From NCBI RefSeq assembly GCF_008035925.1, contig NZ_CP036264.1:2267409-2331408 (forward strand): a stretch of 64,000 nucleotides of DNA. The letters run 5' to 3'. How positions within the stretch are numbered: position 1 is the stretch's first letter; every line of letters starts with the position of its first letter. A model generated the notes under the pieces. It worked only from the letters and a program-made list of their open reading frames with translations. It searched no databases and was not told the DNA's origin. The stretch comes from Stieleria maiorica. GTDB lineage: Bacteria > Planctomycetota > Planctomycetia > Pirellulales > Pirellulaceae. The position numbers were made by a program, and so were the translations under genes. Shown here in pieces: positions 9,057 through 17,372 of this stretch.

Positions 9057-10082
9057 CTATCGCCCCGCTTCGATCAGCGGTTTGGCGCCCTGATCGATCA
9101 GCATTGCAGCGACGTTACGTCCCAGTTCGATCGCGACGCGTTGCCAGTCGTCGGAACTCAAGTCGATGGGGGTGTCGGCTTGGGATTCCAAGCACGTTTT
9201 GCCATCGGCCGACAACACGCGGGCGATCAAATTCAGGGTGACCGATGGCTGATCTCCGCCGCCGCGTTCGGTCACGGTTCCCAGGGCTGCGATCGGAGCC
9301 AAACAGCCGCCGTGCAGGTCGGACAATAACGTCCGCTCGGCCGACGTGCACGCCGCCGATCGCGGGACATTGATGCGGGAAACCACCGAAACGGCATGGG
9401 AGTCGTCGCCGCGGACTTCGATCGCCAAGGCACCTTGGCCGGGGGCGGGCAGCATCAGGTCCAGCGGCAATTCGACGCGGGGTAAATCCATCATCTCCAG
9501 CCGTTCGATTCCCGCGGCTGCCAAAATGATCGCGTCATACTCGCCGTCATGCATTCTCTGCAGCCGCGTTTGCACGTTCCCGCGGATCGGCAACACTTCC
9601 AGGTCCGGGCGGACTTTCAGCAACTGTGCGGCGCGGCGGCGGCTGCCGGTCCCGATGCGTGCGGCATGCGGCAGGTCCTCGAGTTCCGTGCCCGCCGGCG
9701 AGACCAGACAATCGGCGACCGTTTCACGCTCCGGCGAGGCCACCATCCGCAGCCGGGGGTGGGGCTCGGTGGGCAAATCCTTCATCGAGTGCACCGCGAC
9801 GTCACCTTCGTCTTCCAGCAGCGCCTGCTGGATCCGTTTGGTGAACACACCGACGGATCGTTTGCCGTCGATCGGCCGCATGTCGACGTCACCACTACTG
9901 ACCATCGGCACGATTTGCGGCGGCAGCGTCCGCTCGGCCAGCAGCCCGGCGACGTGGCGAGCCTGCCACAGGGCCAGCGGGCTTTCACGCGTCGCGATTC
10001 GCAGGACACGACCGTCCCCGTTTTCAGCGGGCAAGTGGGAGGGCGGGGGATTGGATATTGACGGTTGATCCGATGCTGGCAA
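9057..10082 (-). CDS. hemC: Hydroxymethylbilane synthase (porphobilinogen deaminase)
   Basis: HemC joins four porphobilinogen molecules into hydroxymethylbilane in cytosolic tetrapyrrole synthesis. The protein shows the family start (LRIATRESPLALWQA), the lysine/arginine active-site region (GVFTKRIQQALL, DVAVHSMKDLP), IGTGSRRRAAQL, RGNVQTRL, LPAPGQGALAIE and the cofactor cysteine in HGGCLAPI near residue 259. The start is uncertain: no ATG lies near the expected N-terminus. TTG at 10082 (341 aa) or TTG at 10034 (325 aa) fit the usual 310-aa size, while the frame further upstream lacks domain character. It is divergent from the kinase gene and no other heme gene is adjacent. Confidence 0.93.
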   Translation of the reverse strand: MPASDQPSISNPPPSHLPAENGDGRVLRIATRESPLALWQARHVAGLLAERTLPPQIVPMVSSGDVDMRPIDGKRSVGVFTKRIQQALLEDEGDVAVHSMKDLPTEPHPRLRMVASPERETVADCLVSPAGTELEDLPHAARIGTGSRRRAAQLLKVRPDLEVLPIRGNVQTRLQRMHDGEYDAIILAAAGIERLEMMDLPRVELPLDLMLPAPGQGALAIEVRGDDSHAVSVVSRINVPRSAACTSAERTLLSDLHGGCLAPIAALGTVTERGGGDQPSVTLNLIARVLSADGKTCLESQADTPIDLSSDDWQRVAIELGRNVAAMLIDQGAKPLIEAGR

Positions 10083-10336
10083 GATAACAGGCCGAGTTCG
10101 AGTGAGGAGAAACCGACGTGTCGGGCGACATTCACCCGTCTGCGTCTTCCGGATCTTAGAGTAACGTGCCGGATCCGATTCCGGCAACTCCTCCGGTCTT
10201 GCGGTATAGTGACAGATCGGCGGCAGTCGTTCGGAATCACGAACGGAATCACGAGCGCGGCCCCATCGGCCCGGCGGCGAAACCGAACACCACGCGACGA
10301 TCCATTTGCACCCGCCGCGCCCCGGCATCCATCACG

Positions 10337-13093
10337 TTGAACAATCCACTCCACAACAGCGACGATTCGACGCCCGATTCGCTATCCAGCGAATTTGAAG
10401 GGGGAGTCGTCGATTCGGCGGAGTTGAAAAGCGCGCCGTCCTACCGCGACGCGGTCAGCGCCGATCCGGCGACCTGCGAGATCGGGGATTTGTCCGAGCC
10501 GGAGATTGACCTGAGCGTGGCCTCGGACCAGGCGTTTCCCCCGGACGATGATTCTGAATCAAGTGCGCCGCGAAAAACGAAAACAAGAGCCAAGCGCGCG
10601 CCGACCGAGGAAACGGTTCCCAAACAGATCGGCGAGTACCGCATCACGGGCTTGATCGGTTCGGGCGGCATGGGACAGGTGTTCTCGGCCGAGCACGTGC
10701 GGATGCAACGCAAGGTCGCGCTGAAAATCTTGCGCGGTGATCGGATGTCCGATGAAGCGTCGGTGGAACGATTCTACGACGAAGTGCGTGCCGCCTCGCG
10801 CGTGATGCACCCGAACATCGTCACCGCCTTTGACGCCGGCGAATTCGGCGGGATCCATTATTTGGTCATGGAGTATGTCGACGGGATGACGTTGACGCGA
10901 CTGGTCGCCAAGAACGGCCCGCTGTCACCCGGGATGGCCGCCGCGGTGATCCGACAAGCCGCATTGGGGTTGCTGCATGCCCATCGCGCCGGAATCGTGC
11001 ACCGCGATGTCAAACCCGGCAACCTGATCCGTGCGGAGGACGGGACGATCAAGGTCCTGGATCTGGGGCTGGCCCAAATCAGCAACGTCCTGTGGTCCGA
11101 AGACGGTCGCGAACTCGGACGCGTCCAGGACCCGGATTCGCATCACAAGCGCAAAGGCCGGTTGATCGGAACGCTGGCCTACATGTCACCGGAGCAACTC
11201 GAATCGCCCGATGAAGCCGATCCGCGGAGCGATATCTATTCCCTCGGCGCGGTGCTGTTCTTTTTATTGACCGCCAAACCACCGTATCAGGGTGAGTACT
11301 TGGACCAGGTCTATGGGCACCGCCACGGAGAGATCCCGGACCTGATGCAGCTGCGCAGCGACGTCGATCTGGGGCTCAGCAATCTGTTGCGGCGGATGAT
11401 GGCCAAACGGCTCAGTGAACGCTACGCGTCACTGGACGAGGTCGTGGAAGATCTGGGGGCCTATGCCGAGGAATCGCACAGTCCGGCTTGGTTGGCCGAG
11501 TTCATCAATCGGCAAAGCAGCGGCAACGATTCGACGATCTCCGGGGGATCCACGGCGATCGCCAACCAGCCCGTGTTTGCGATCGAGATGGCCATGTTTT
11601 ATGCGGCCGCGGCGGAATCCGTCCAAGGGATCGGGATCCACAATCTGACCGCCGGCGGCGACGACCAACCGTTGTTTCGGATGGCGATTGCCAACGATCA
11701 CGGCAGGTTGCTGTTCGACATGGACGCCAATCAAATGCGTCTGACCGCGCCCCGCAGCGTCGTTCATTGCTTGCCGATGTACATCGGCAAGGACATCGTC
11801 CGCCGCGAGATCGCCGGGCGGCATTGCCCGCCGGAGGTGTTGCTGGCGCTGGCCATTCGGCGAATCGTTTCCAACGGTTGGCCGGGGCACGCCATGCCCA
11901 AATTGGCATCGATGGTGGTTCCCGCCTGTTACGACCAGTTTCATCGTCGCAGCATCAAACAGGCGTCGCGATTGGCGGGGCTGGAATCGGTTCGATTGGT
12001 CGACCGCAGCGTCGCGGCCATCCAATCCTTGTTGATGGACATCGACGCTGCGGTGGTCAGCGAGAACAAACCGATCGACATCAATTCGGCCGAAACGATG
12101 TTGTTTATCGGATTGTCCGGCCAAGCCACCGAGGTCGCTCTGGTCAAACGCGACGGCATGCAATTGACGCAACTGGCGACCGCCGGCCATTGGCACACCA
12201 GCATGTTGAGCTGGCAGCATCGCCTGGTCACACTGGCCGCCGAAGCATTTCGGCGCCGTCACGGGTTCGACCCGACCGAACACACCGTCACGGCGTCGCG
12301 ATTGCAGGTGTCGTGCGAGCAGGCGATGAATTCGTTGCTGATGATGCCCGAGGTCACGATCAGTGTCGACAAAGACGATGCGTCATGGTCGATCACCGTG
12401 TCGCGGCAGAAGTGGCTGGAACAATGCGCCGATTTGATTCACGGGATCCGCCGCGACATGCATTCGGTTTGCCAGCAGGCGGGCGTGCATCCCAAAAAGA
12501 TCGATTCCGGCGTGATCCACGGACCGTTGTTGCGGATCGAGGAATTGCAGCACCGCTTGTTCAAAAAACTGTCGCCGGAACTGGATATCCGCGTGGTCGA
12601 TCACAGCGACATCGCTCGAGGGGCGGCAGCCTGTCTGGCCGCCGAATTGCCGCAGCGCACGGATTTGCTGGTGCCGCCACGATGCGTGTCTAGCCAAACG
12701 ATCGGCATCGTCGTCGAAGACAGCCGCGGGCGGCGCCGCATTCTGCCGATCATCCCCCGCGGCACGAAATTACCGGCGCGCACCAACCGCAAACTCACGA
12801 TCGCCAAAGATCGATTCTCCATGACCTTGTCGGTCGTCGAATCCTCCGGCGTCCGCGGCGACAAGTGGCACTCGCTCGGACGCTACGAATTCAACGTCGA
12901 TAAAGATTCCAACAACCAACTGAAACGAACCCGCAGCATCGGATTCGAATTGAACGTGGACGGGTTGTTGACCGTCCGTGCCCAAACGCCCGGAACGCCC
13001 GAAAGCAAACGTTTGCCGATCATTCCCGAGCCGCTGTTGGACCCCAGGGACGAACCCGAGTGGGCCCGTTGGGTGTCCGCGTTGGATGTGTGA
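10337..13093 (+). CDS. Serine/threonine protein kinase fused to Hsp70-like domain
   Basis: This 918-aa protein starts at TTG 10337; a longer frame from 10166 reads as noise. After a disordered acidic region (1-95) comes a Hanks-type kinase at about 100-375: Gly loop GSGGMGQV, VALKIL, HRDVKPGNL near 221, a DLG variant of the DFG motif, and GTLAYMSPEQ. Residues 412-918 resemble Hsp70/DnaK: SVVHCLPMYIGKDI, VVPACYDQFHRRSIKQASR near 526, LFIGLSGQATEVALV near 592, DIARGAAACLAAEL near 761 and a substrate-domain-like end (IGIVVEDSRG, PIIPRGTKLPA). The N-terminal DxGTT phosphate loop of true Hsp70 is not visible, so ATPase activity is doubtful. No transmembrane helix is evident. The role is unknown. 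Confidence 0.88.
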   Translation: MNNPLHNSDDSTPDSLSSEFEGGVVDSAELKSAPSYRDAVSADPATCEIGDLSEPEIDLSVASDQAFPPDDDSESSAPRKTKTRAKRAPTEETVPKQIGEYRITGLIGSGGMGQVFSAEHVRMQRKVALKILRGDRMSDEASVERFYDEVRAASRVMHPNIVTAFDAGEFGGIHYLVMEYVDGMTLTRLVAKNGPLSPGMAAAVIRQAALGLLHAHRAGIVHRDVKPGNLIRAEDGTIKVLDLGLAQISNVLWSEDGRELGRVQDPDSHHKRKGRLIGTLAYMSPEQLESPDEADPRSDIYSLGAVLFFLLTAKPPYQGEYLDQVYGHRHGEIPDLMQLRSDVDLGLSNLLRRMMAKRLSERYASLDEVVEDLGAYAEESHSPAWLAEFINRQSSGNDSTISGGSTAIANQPVFAIEMAMFYAAAAESVQGIGIHNLTAGGDDQPLFRMAIANDHGRLLFDMDANQMRLTAPRSVVHCLPMYIGKDIVRREIAGRHCPPEVLLALAIRRIVSNGWPGHAMPKLASMVVPACYDQFHRRSIKQASRLAGLESVRLVDRSVAAIQSLLMDIDAAVVSENKPIDINSAETMLFIGLSGQATEVALVKRDGMQLTQLATAGHWHTSMLSWQHRLVTLAAEAFRRRHGFDPTEHTVTASRLQVSCEQAMNSLLMMPEVTISVDKDDASWSITVSRQKWLEQCADLIHGIRRDMHSVCQQAGVHPKKIDSGVIHGPLLRIEELQHRLFKKLSPELDIRVVDHSDIARGAAACLAAELPQRTDLLVPPRCVSSQTIGIVVEDSRGRRRILPIIPRGTKLPARTNRKLTIAKDRFSMTLSVVESSGVRGDKWHSLGRYEFNVDKDSNNQLKRTRSIGFELNVDGLLTVRAQTPGTPESKRLPIIPEPLLDPRDEPEWARWVSALDV

Positions 13094-14122
13094 TCAACCG
13101 CTGACCGAGATCACGGCCTTGATCACCCCGGTTTCGGGCTTGGTGAAGGACTCGAAATCCGTCAACACCTTGTCCATGTCGGTGCGGTGGGTGATCCACG
13201 GATCGGTGTTGATCAATCCGCCTTCGATCAATTGGATGATGCGCGTGAAATCACCGGGCAAGGCGTTGCGTGATGCCAGGATGGACGCCTCGGGCTTGTG
13301 CATCGTGGGGTGGCGGAAAGTGATTTCGTCGGTCGTGATGCCGACATAGACCAATGATCCGGTGCTGGCCAGATAGTTCAACGCGCCGCCCATCGAATGA
13401 CGGTTTCCGGTCGCGTCGACGATCGATTGATAAAGGTCGCCGCCGGTCAATTCCTTCATCCGCTCCAGCTCGCTGCCGTCCCCTTTGAACTGCACCGTGT
13501 TTTCGATGCCGTAGTTATCGCGGACGAATTCCAAGCGGTCGGGGTTCATGTCCATCACGCTGATCTTTGCCCCGGTGAATTTGGCAAACTCCAGCGTCGC
13601 CAGTCCGATCGGGCCCATCCCAATGATCATCGCGTGGTCGGCCGGTTGCGGGTTGGCTCGGTCGTTGGCGTGGCAGCCGATCGCAAGTGTTTCGACCAGT
13701 GCGAGTTGGTCGAAGGAGAGCTTTTTGGACGGGTGCAGTTTGTCGGCGCGGACCAGGAACGACTCGCAGAGTCCGCCGTCCATCATCACACCGATGACTT
13801 TCAAGTTTTGGCAGCAGTTGGTCGCTCCTCGGCGACAGGGGTAGCAGGTGCCGCAGTTCATGTAGGGTTCGACGCTGCAGCGATCGCCGGCGGCAACGTT
13901 CGTCACGCCTTCACCGACCGCGACGACTTCGACGCCGAGTTCGTGGCCGGGGATTCGCGGGAAATCGAAAAACGGAAACTTGCCCAAGTAGCAACTGATG
14001 TCCGTCCCGCAGACGCCCATCCGGTGAGTGCGGACCAGAGCCTGTCCCGGTCCGGGGGCCGGCGGTGATTCGATTTCAATGGGCTTGAGCGTTTTGACTT
14101 CACTGATTTGGATCGCGCGCAT
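13094..14122 (-). CDS. Zinc-dependent alcohol/polyol dehydrogenase
   Basis: This 342-aa medium-chain dehydrogenase starts at ATG 14122. It has the catalytic zinc site (GVCGTD, IPGHELGVEV), the four-cysteine structural zinc loop (NCGTCYPCRRGATNCCQ) and a Rossmann fold (IIGMGPIGLATLE, ISVMDMNPDRLEF, where the Asp after the second strand suggests NAD). It lies seven bases downstream of the amidohydrolase in the same direction. By comparison with sugar-acid pathways, the pair probably oxidises a sugar and then opens its lactone; L-fucose, L-galactonate or a related substrate is possible but not shown. Its stop abuts the stop of the convergent kinase gene with no gap. Confidence 0.88.
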   Translation of the reverse strand: MRAIQISEVKTLKPIEIESPPAPGPGQALVRTHRMGVCGTDISCYLGKFPFFDFPRIPGHELGVEVVAVGEGVTNVAAGDRCSVEPYMNCGTCYPCRRGATNCCQNLKVIGVMMDGGLCESFLVRADKLHPSKKLSFDQLALVETLAIGCHANDRANPQPADHAMIIGMGPIGLATLEFAKFTGAKISVMDMNPDRLEFVRDNYGIENTVQFKGDGSELERMKELTGGDLYQSIVDATGNRHSMGGALNYLASTGSLVYVGITTDEITFRHPTMHKPEASILASRNALPGDFTRIIQLIEGGLINTDPWITHRTDMDKVLTDFESFTKPETGVIKAVISVSG

Positions 14123-14129
14123 CGATGGG

Positions 14130-14963
14130 TTACTCCAAGTGATAAATGCGTTTGGCGGTACCGCCGAAAATTTGTTGTTGTTCGTCGCTGGAAAGTTCAG
14201 CGGCCAGTGACCGGACGGTTTCCAGCCAGTGATCGTAATGGGTGCGTAGCAGACAGACCGGCCAATCGCTGCCGTACATCAACCGGGACGGGCCGAACGC
14301 GTCGAGCACGATTTCCCAGTACGGCCGGACCGTTTCGATGTCCCAACACGAGTCGACGACTTCGGTGACGACGCCGGAAAACTTGCACGATAGATTCGGC
14401 AAAGTTGCGATTTCGCGGATCTGTGATTCCCACCGCGCGTCGACTCGGCCGTCTTTGACGGTCGGTTTCGCGATGTGGTCCAACACCATCGGGAGGTCGC
14501 CGTGTGTGCGGACGAACTCAATGGAAGGTTCCAATTGTCGTGCGAAGATCAAGACATCGTAAACCAGATCACGGCCGGCCAATTCGCGGATCCCGCGATT
14601 GAAGTCCGCGCCCAAGATGAAGCGATCATCGGGTTCATCCTGGACGACGTGCCGCAGTCCTTTCAGTTGACGATTGTCGGCGAAACGATCCAGTTGTGCG
14701 GTGACTTGATCGGACGCGAAATCGACCCAGCCGACGACGCCCTTGATCAACGGTTCCGATTCCGCCAACGCGAGCAGCGTTTCGGTCTCTTCCAACGTCT
14801 GTCTGGCTTGGACGGAGACGAAGCCATCGACGCCGTTTTCAATCGCAAGCGTTTTCAGCTCGTCGGTCCAGAAATCGCGTCGCAACACCGACATCTGGTC
14901 GTTGATCCATGGATACTGATCGGCGGAGTAGGTCCAGAGGTGATGGTGTGAGTCGATCAACAT
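14130..14963 (-). CDS. Amidohydrolase 2 family lactonase (fuconolactonase-like)
   Basis: This 277-aa cytosolic protein has the metal-binding TIM barrel of the amidohydrolase 2/COG3618 family: DSHHHLW at the N-terminus, KGVVGWVDF, LKGLRHVVQDEPD, MVLDHIAKP, LSCKFSGVVTEV and the C-terminal MYGSDWPVC, where the Asp completes the site. Family members hydrolyse sugar lactones such as L-fucono- or L-rhamnono-1,5-lactone and related compounds. It is the first gene of a two-gene unit with the downstream dehydrogenase, which fits an oxidative sugar pathway. The exact sugar is not evident from sequence. Confidence 0.88.
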   Translation of the reverse strand: MLIDSHHHLWTYSADQYPWINDQMSVLRRDFWTDELKTLAIENGVDGFVSVQARQTLEETETLLALAESEPLIKGVVGWVDFASDQVTAQLDRFADNRQLKGLRHVVQDEPDDRFILGADFNRGIRELAGRDLVYDVLIFARQLEPSIEFVRTHGDLPMVLDHIAKPTVKDGRVDARWESQIREIATLPNLSCKFSGVVTEVVDSCWDIETVRPYWEIVLDAFGPSRLMYGSDWPVCLLRTHYDHWLETVRSLAAELSSDEQQQIFGGTAKRIYHLE

Positions 14964-15404
14964 GGCCGGTCAACATCAGGGCGGGTGCGGGGAGAGCTGC
15001 TTCGGAGAGCAACGGGCAAGAACGGATGCCGGCTTCACCGTAGCTGCCGTCGCCAGACGGCGGTCGTTCCACGCTCTGGCGAGCGTCGCTACAAAGTAAA
15101 CGGCATCCGATGATCGTCGACAAGCCACCTTTGCCCCGCTTCGTCCCGGCTCGGTCATCCCAGCCGTGTTTTGTGAACAATCGGAAGGACCCGGACAATC
15201 GCCAACGCTGGCAAACCCATGACCGATTCACCGAAATTGCAGATCGGCTGGTCCGGCGTCCGATGCACACCCTACGGCAGCCCCTTATGCCGACTGTCAG
15301 CTGCGCACGCACCTCTTCCCGGCCATCGCCCACCCTTCCGGCGACCACCGGCAACTCGTCCGCGGCGGCAATGGCCGCACCGATTCAACCTACCCAAAAT
15401 TCTC
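14964..15404. other. Intergenic region with palindromic repeat
   Basis: This 441-base gap lies between the divergent amidohydrolase and sigma factor genes. It holds repeat family C (15040-15092) flanked by a short inverted pair, GGATGCCG at 15024-15031 and CGGCATCC at 15101-15108. No clear promoter, RNA gene or credible small protein was seen. Confidence 0.5.
15040..15092. repeat. Dispersed repeat family C, copy 1
   Basis: The segment runs from GTAGCTGCCGTCGCCAGACG to CTCTGGCGAGCGTCGCTAC and is an imperfect palindrome. Related copies occur at 20811-20876 and 58729-58788. Confidence 0.75.
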
Positions 15405-16310
15405 ATGTCTGAATTCGTCGCCCCCTCAGTTGATCCGGATCTTGACGACGTCAAAAAAACTCGCAAAGCGAGTCGCAGGACCGATGCCGCTCAATCGCCG
15501 CTGGAAACCTACTTACGCGAGATCAACGAGACGGCGTTGTTGACGGCCAAAGAAGAGCTCGAATTGGCCGCCCGCATCGAACAAGGTGATGTCGAAGCGC
15601 GTGACCGCATGGTCCGGGCCAACTTGCGGTTGGTCGTCAACATCTCACGCGGCTACACCGGTAAAGGCCTCAGCCTGCAAGACCTGATCGAGGAGGGAAA
15701 CCTGGGCCTGCTACGGGCGGTCGAGGGATTCGACCCGACCGTCGGAACCCGGTTCAGCACCTACGCCAGCTACTGGATCAAGCAATCGATCAAGCGGGCG
15801 CTGATCAACAGTGCCAAAACGATTCGCATTCCCGCTTACATGGTGGAATTGTTGAGCAAGTGGCGACGTGCGACCGCGCGGTTGAGTGAAGAACTCGGCC
15901 GCACGCCGACCAACGAAGAAGTCGCCCGTGTGTTGGGGTTGCCCAAGAAGAAGCTGCCGATCATTCGCAAAGCGATCCGAATCAGCAACAGCACGCCGCA
16001 GAGCGACCAGAGCGAATCGGGGTGGTCGCTGGGTGAGATGGTGATGGACGAACGGCTCAAGGCCCCCGACGAAATGATGCTCGATCACGACATCTTGCGC
16101 CACGCCATGGAGCTGTTGGGGGACCTGGAGGAACGCGAGGCGATGGTCTTGAAACTTCGGTTCGGCCTGGACGGCAGCGAACCGAAAACGCTCAAGGAGA
16201 TTGGCGCCGAATTGGGGCTGACCCGCGAACGCGTTCGGCAGATCGAAACCGAGGCGCTGCGCCGGCTCGCCGATGGCTTGACCGACCCCCGTGAACGATT
16301 CGGGCTGTAA
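15405..16310 (+). CDS. RNA polymerase sigma factor, sigma-70 group 2
   Basis: This 301-aa protein starts at ATG 15405. Regions are clear: 1.2 (PLETYLREINETALLTAKEE), 2 with core binding and -10 recognition (RANLRLVVNISRGYTGKG, DLIEEGNLGLLRAVEGFD, FSTYASYWIKQSI), 3 (RIPAYMVELLSKWRRA, LGRTPTNEEVA) and 4 with the -35 helix-turn-helix (TLKEIGAELGLTRERVRQIE). The long region 1.1 and the insert of the housekeeping RpoD are absent, which fits a group 2 alternative factor (RpoS/SigB-like of actinobacterial type). It directs transcription under conditions not evident here. It stands alone; repeat family A follows its stop. Confidence 0.93.
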   Translation: MSEFVAPSVDPDLDDVKKTRKASRRTDAAQSPLETYLREINETALLTAKEELELAARIEQGDVEARDRMVRANLRLVVNISRGYTGKGLSLQDLIEEGNLGLLRAVEGFDPTVGTRFSTYASYWIKQSIKRALINSAKTIRIPAYMVELLSKWRRATARLSEELGRTPTNEEVARVLGLPKKKLPIIRKAIRISNSTPQSDQSESGWSLGEMVMDERLKAPDEMMLDHDILRHAMELLGDLEEREAMVLKLRFGLDGSEPKTLKEIGAELGLTRERVRQIETEALRRLADGLTDPRERFGL

Positions 16311-16340
16311 GGATCATCGCGACGAAACGGACTGCGTCTC

Positions 16341-16411
16341 GGGGTACGATGGCCCTTTCGGGCCGTCGTCCACAGGGGGCTTCCCGCGAGGACCTAGAAA
16401 GGACGTCGTAC
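16341..16411. repeat. Dispersed repeat family A, copy 2
   Basis: This is an inverted copy of 863-932, placed between the convergent sigma factor and beta-propeller genes. The central part differs while both ends are conserved, as expected if the stem-forming ends matter. Confidence 0.8.
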
Positions 16412-16428
16412 GGGCGAACCGCCGGTTC

Positions 16429-17343
16429 TTATCGCAGCACCACCGAATTCGACACCGAGTTCCCCAGGTGCTCGAAATCGGTGAACGACCAGACGACGTT
16501 TTTCTTGCGATCGATTTCGACGATCTGCGGCTGACCGGGGCCGGCGTGACAATTGCCGACGATGATGTTGCCGTTGTCTCGCACCTGCAGCGTCGTCACC
16601 CACGCCAGCGTGATGCCTTTCAAGTCGTTCTGGTCGACCTGCCACACGATCTCTTTTTCCGGCGTGACTTCCAGCACACTGTGCCCGTTCCCGGTGCCGA
16701 TCAGCGTGTTCCCGTTGGGCAGACGCAGGGCGCTGAAGACCGAGTCGCCGAAAGCCTCCGGCCCGTGGCCTCCCAGGGGCTGTTTGCCGAACAACGGCAC
16801 GTCGTACTCCCAGACGATCGCTCCGTTTCGGGTGTACTCGCGAACGTAACCGTCGCCTTCTTGAGCGACCAGATACGTCCAGTCGTCGCCGGCGATGATC
16901 GGGCGGACCAACCGCGTGTCGCGGTGAGGGTGGGGGCGGTCGCGTTTGAGATTGAATTGTTTGTGAACGTTTCCTTCGCGGTCGATCTCGTAGATCTTTC
17001 CTTCGCCGCTGAGCGCCACCATCAGCTTCTCGCCGGGCAGCGGCGCGATCGAATGCAATTCGACTTTCTTGGCCGTTGCCAGCCGGAGTGCGTCAAAGGA
17101 CCAGACGACGTCACGGCTGTTCGCGTCCAATTCAACGATTTCGGTTCCTTGGTGCGTCAGCACGTTTCCGTTTGGCAGCACATGGATGTCGTGCGGTGCA
17201 GCCTTCAGTTTTACCGACGCGGTCACTTGGCCGTCGGAATCGAACCAGTAAAGCGTATTACGTTCGTTGGCGACCAACGGGGACCCGGCGGTCAGGGGAG
17301 CGGCCAGGATCAGCGCAACGGACAGGCAAAAGAGGAATCGCAT
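16429..17343 (-). CDS. Secreted beta-propeller (PQQ/arylsulfotransferase-like) protein
   Basis: This 304-aa protein carries a signal peptide (MRFLFCLSVALILAAPLTA). The ATG at 17343 places the signal at the very start; an ATG at 17376 overlapping the upstream stop as ATGA would add 11 residues. The mature part is a repeat-built propeller with blades marked by HDIHVLPNGNVLTHQG, IVELDANSRDVVWSF, ALRLPNGNTLIGTGNGHSVLEV, EKEIVWQVD and RDNGNIIVGNCHAG, the N-G-N-x-L pattern typical of this group. The family has both enzymatic and binding members, and no catalytic residues are recognised here. It is probably co-transcribed with the preceding membrane protein. Confidence 0.8.
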   Translation of the reverse strand: MRFLFCLSVALILAAPLTAGSPLVANERNTLYWFDSDGQVTASVKLKAAPHDIHVLPNGNVLTHQGTEIVELDANSRDVVWSFDALRLATAKKVELHSIAPLPGEKLMVALSGEGKIYEIDREGNVHKQFNLKRDRPHPHRDTRLVRPIIAGDDWTYLVAQEGDGYVREYTRNGAIVWEYDVPLFGKQPLGGHGPEAFGDSVFSALRLPNGNTLIGTGNGHSVLEVTPEKEIVWQVDQNDLKGITLAWVTTLQVRDNGNIIVGNCHAGPGQPQIVEIDRKKNVVWSFTDFEHLGNSVSNSVVLR

Positions 17344-17372
17344 GGATGGGATATTGGAAAGGGGGAAAACGG

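Noticed and set aside
14839-15354. Open frame on the minus strand overlapping the amidohydrolase start
   Set aside because: It translates repeat C and the antisense of a real gene; no domain or ribosome-binding site.
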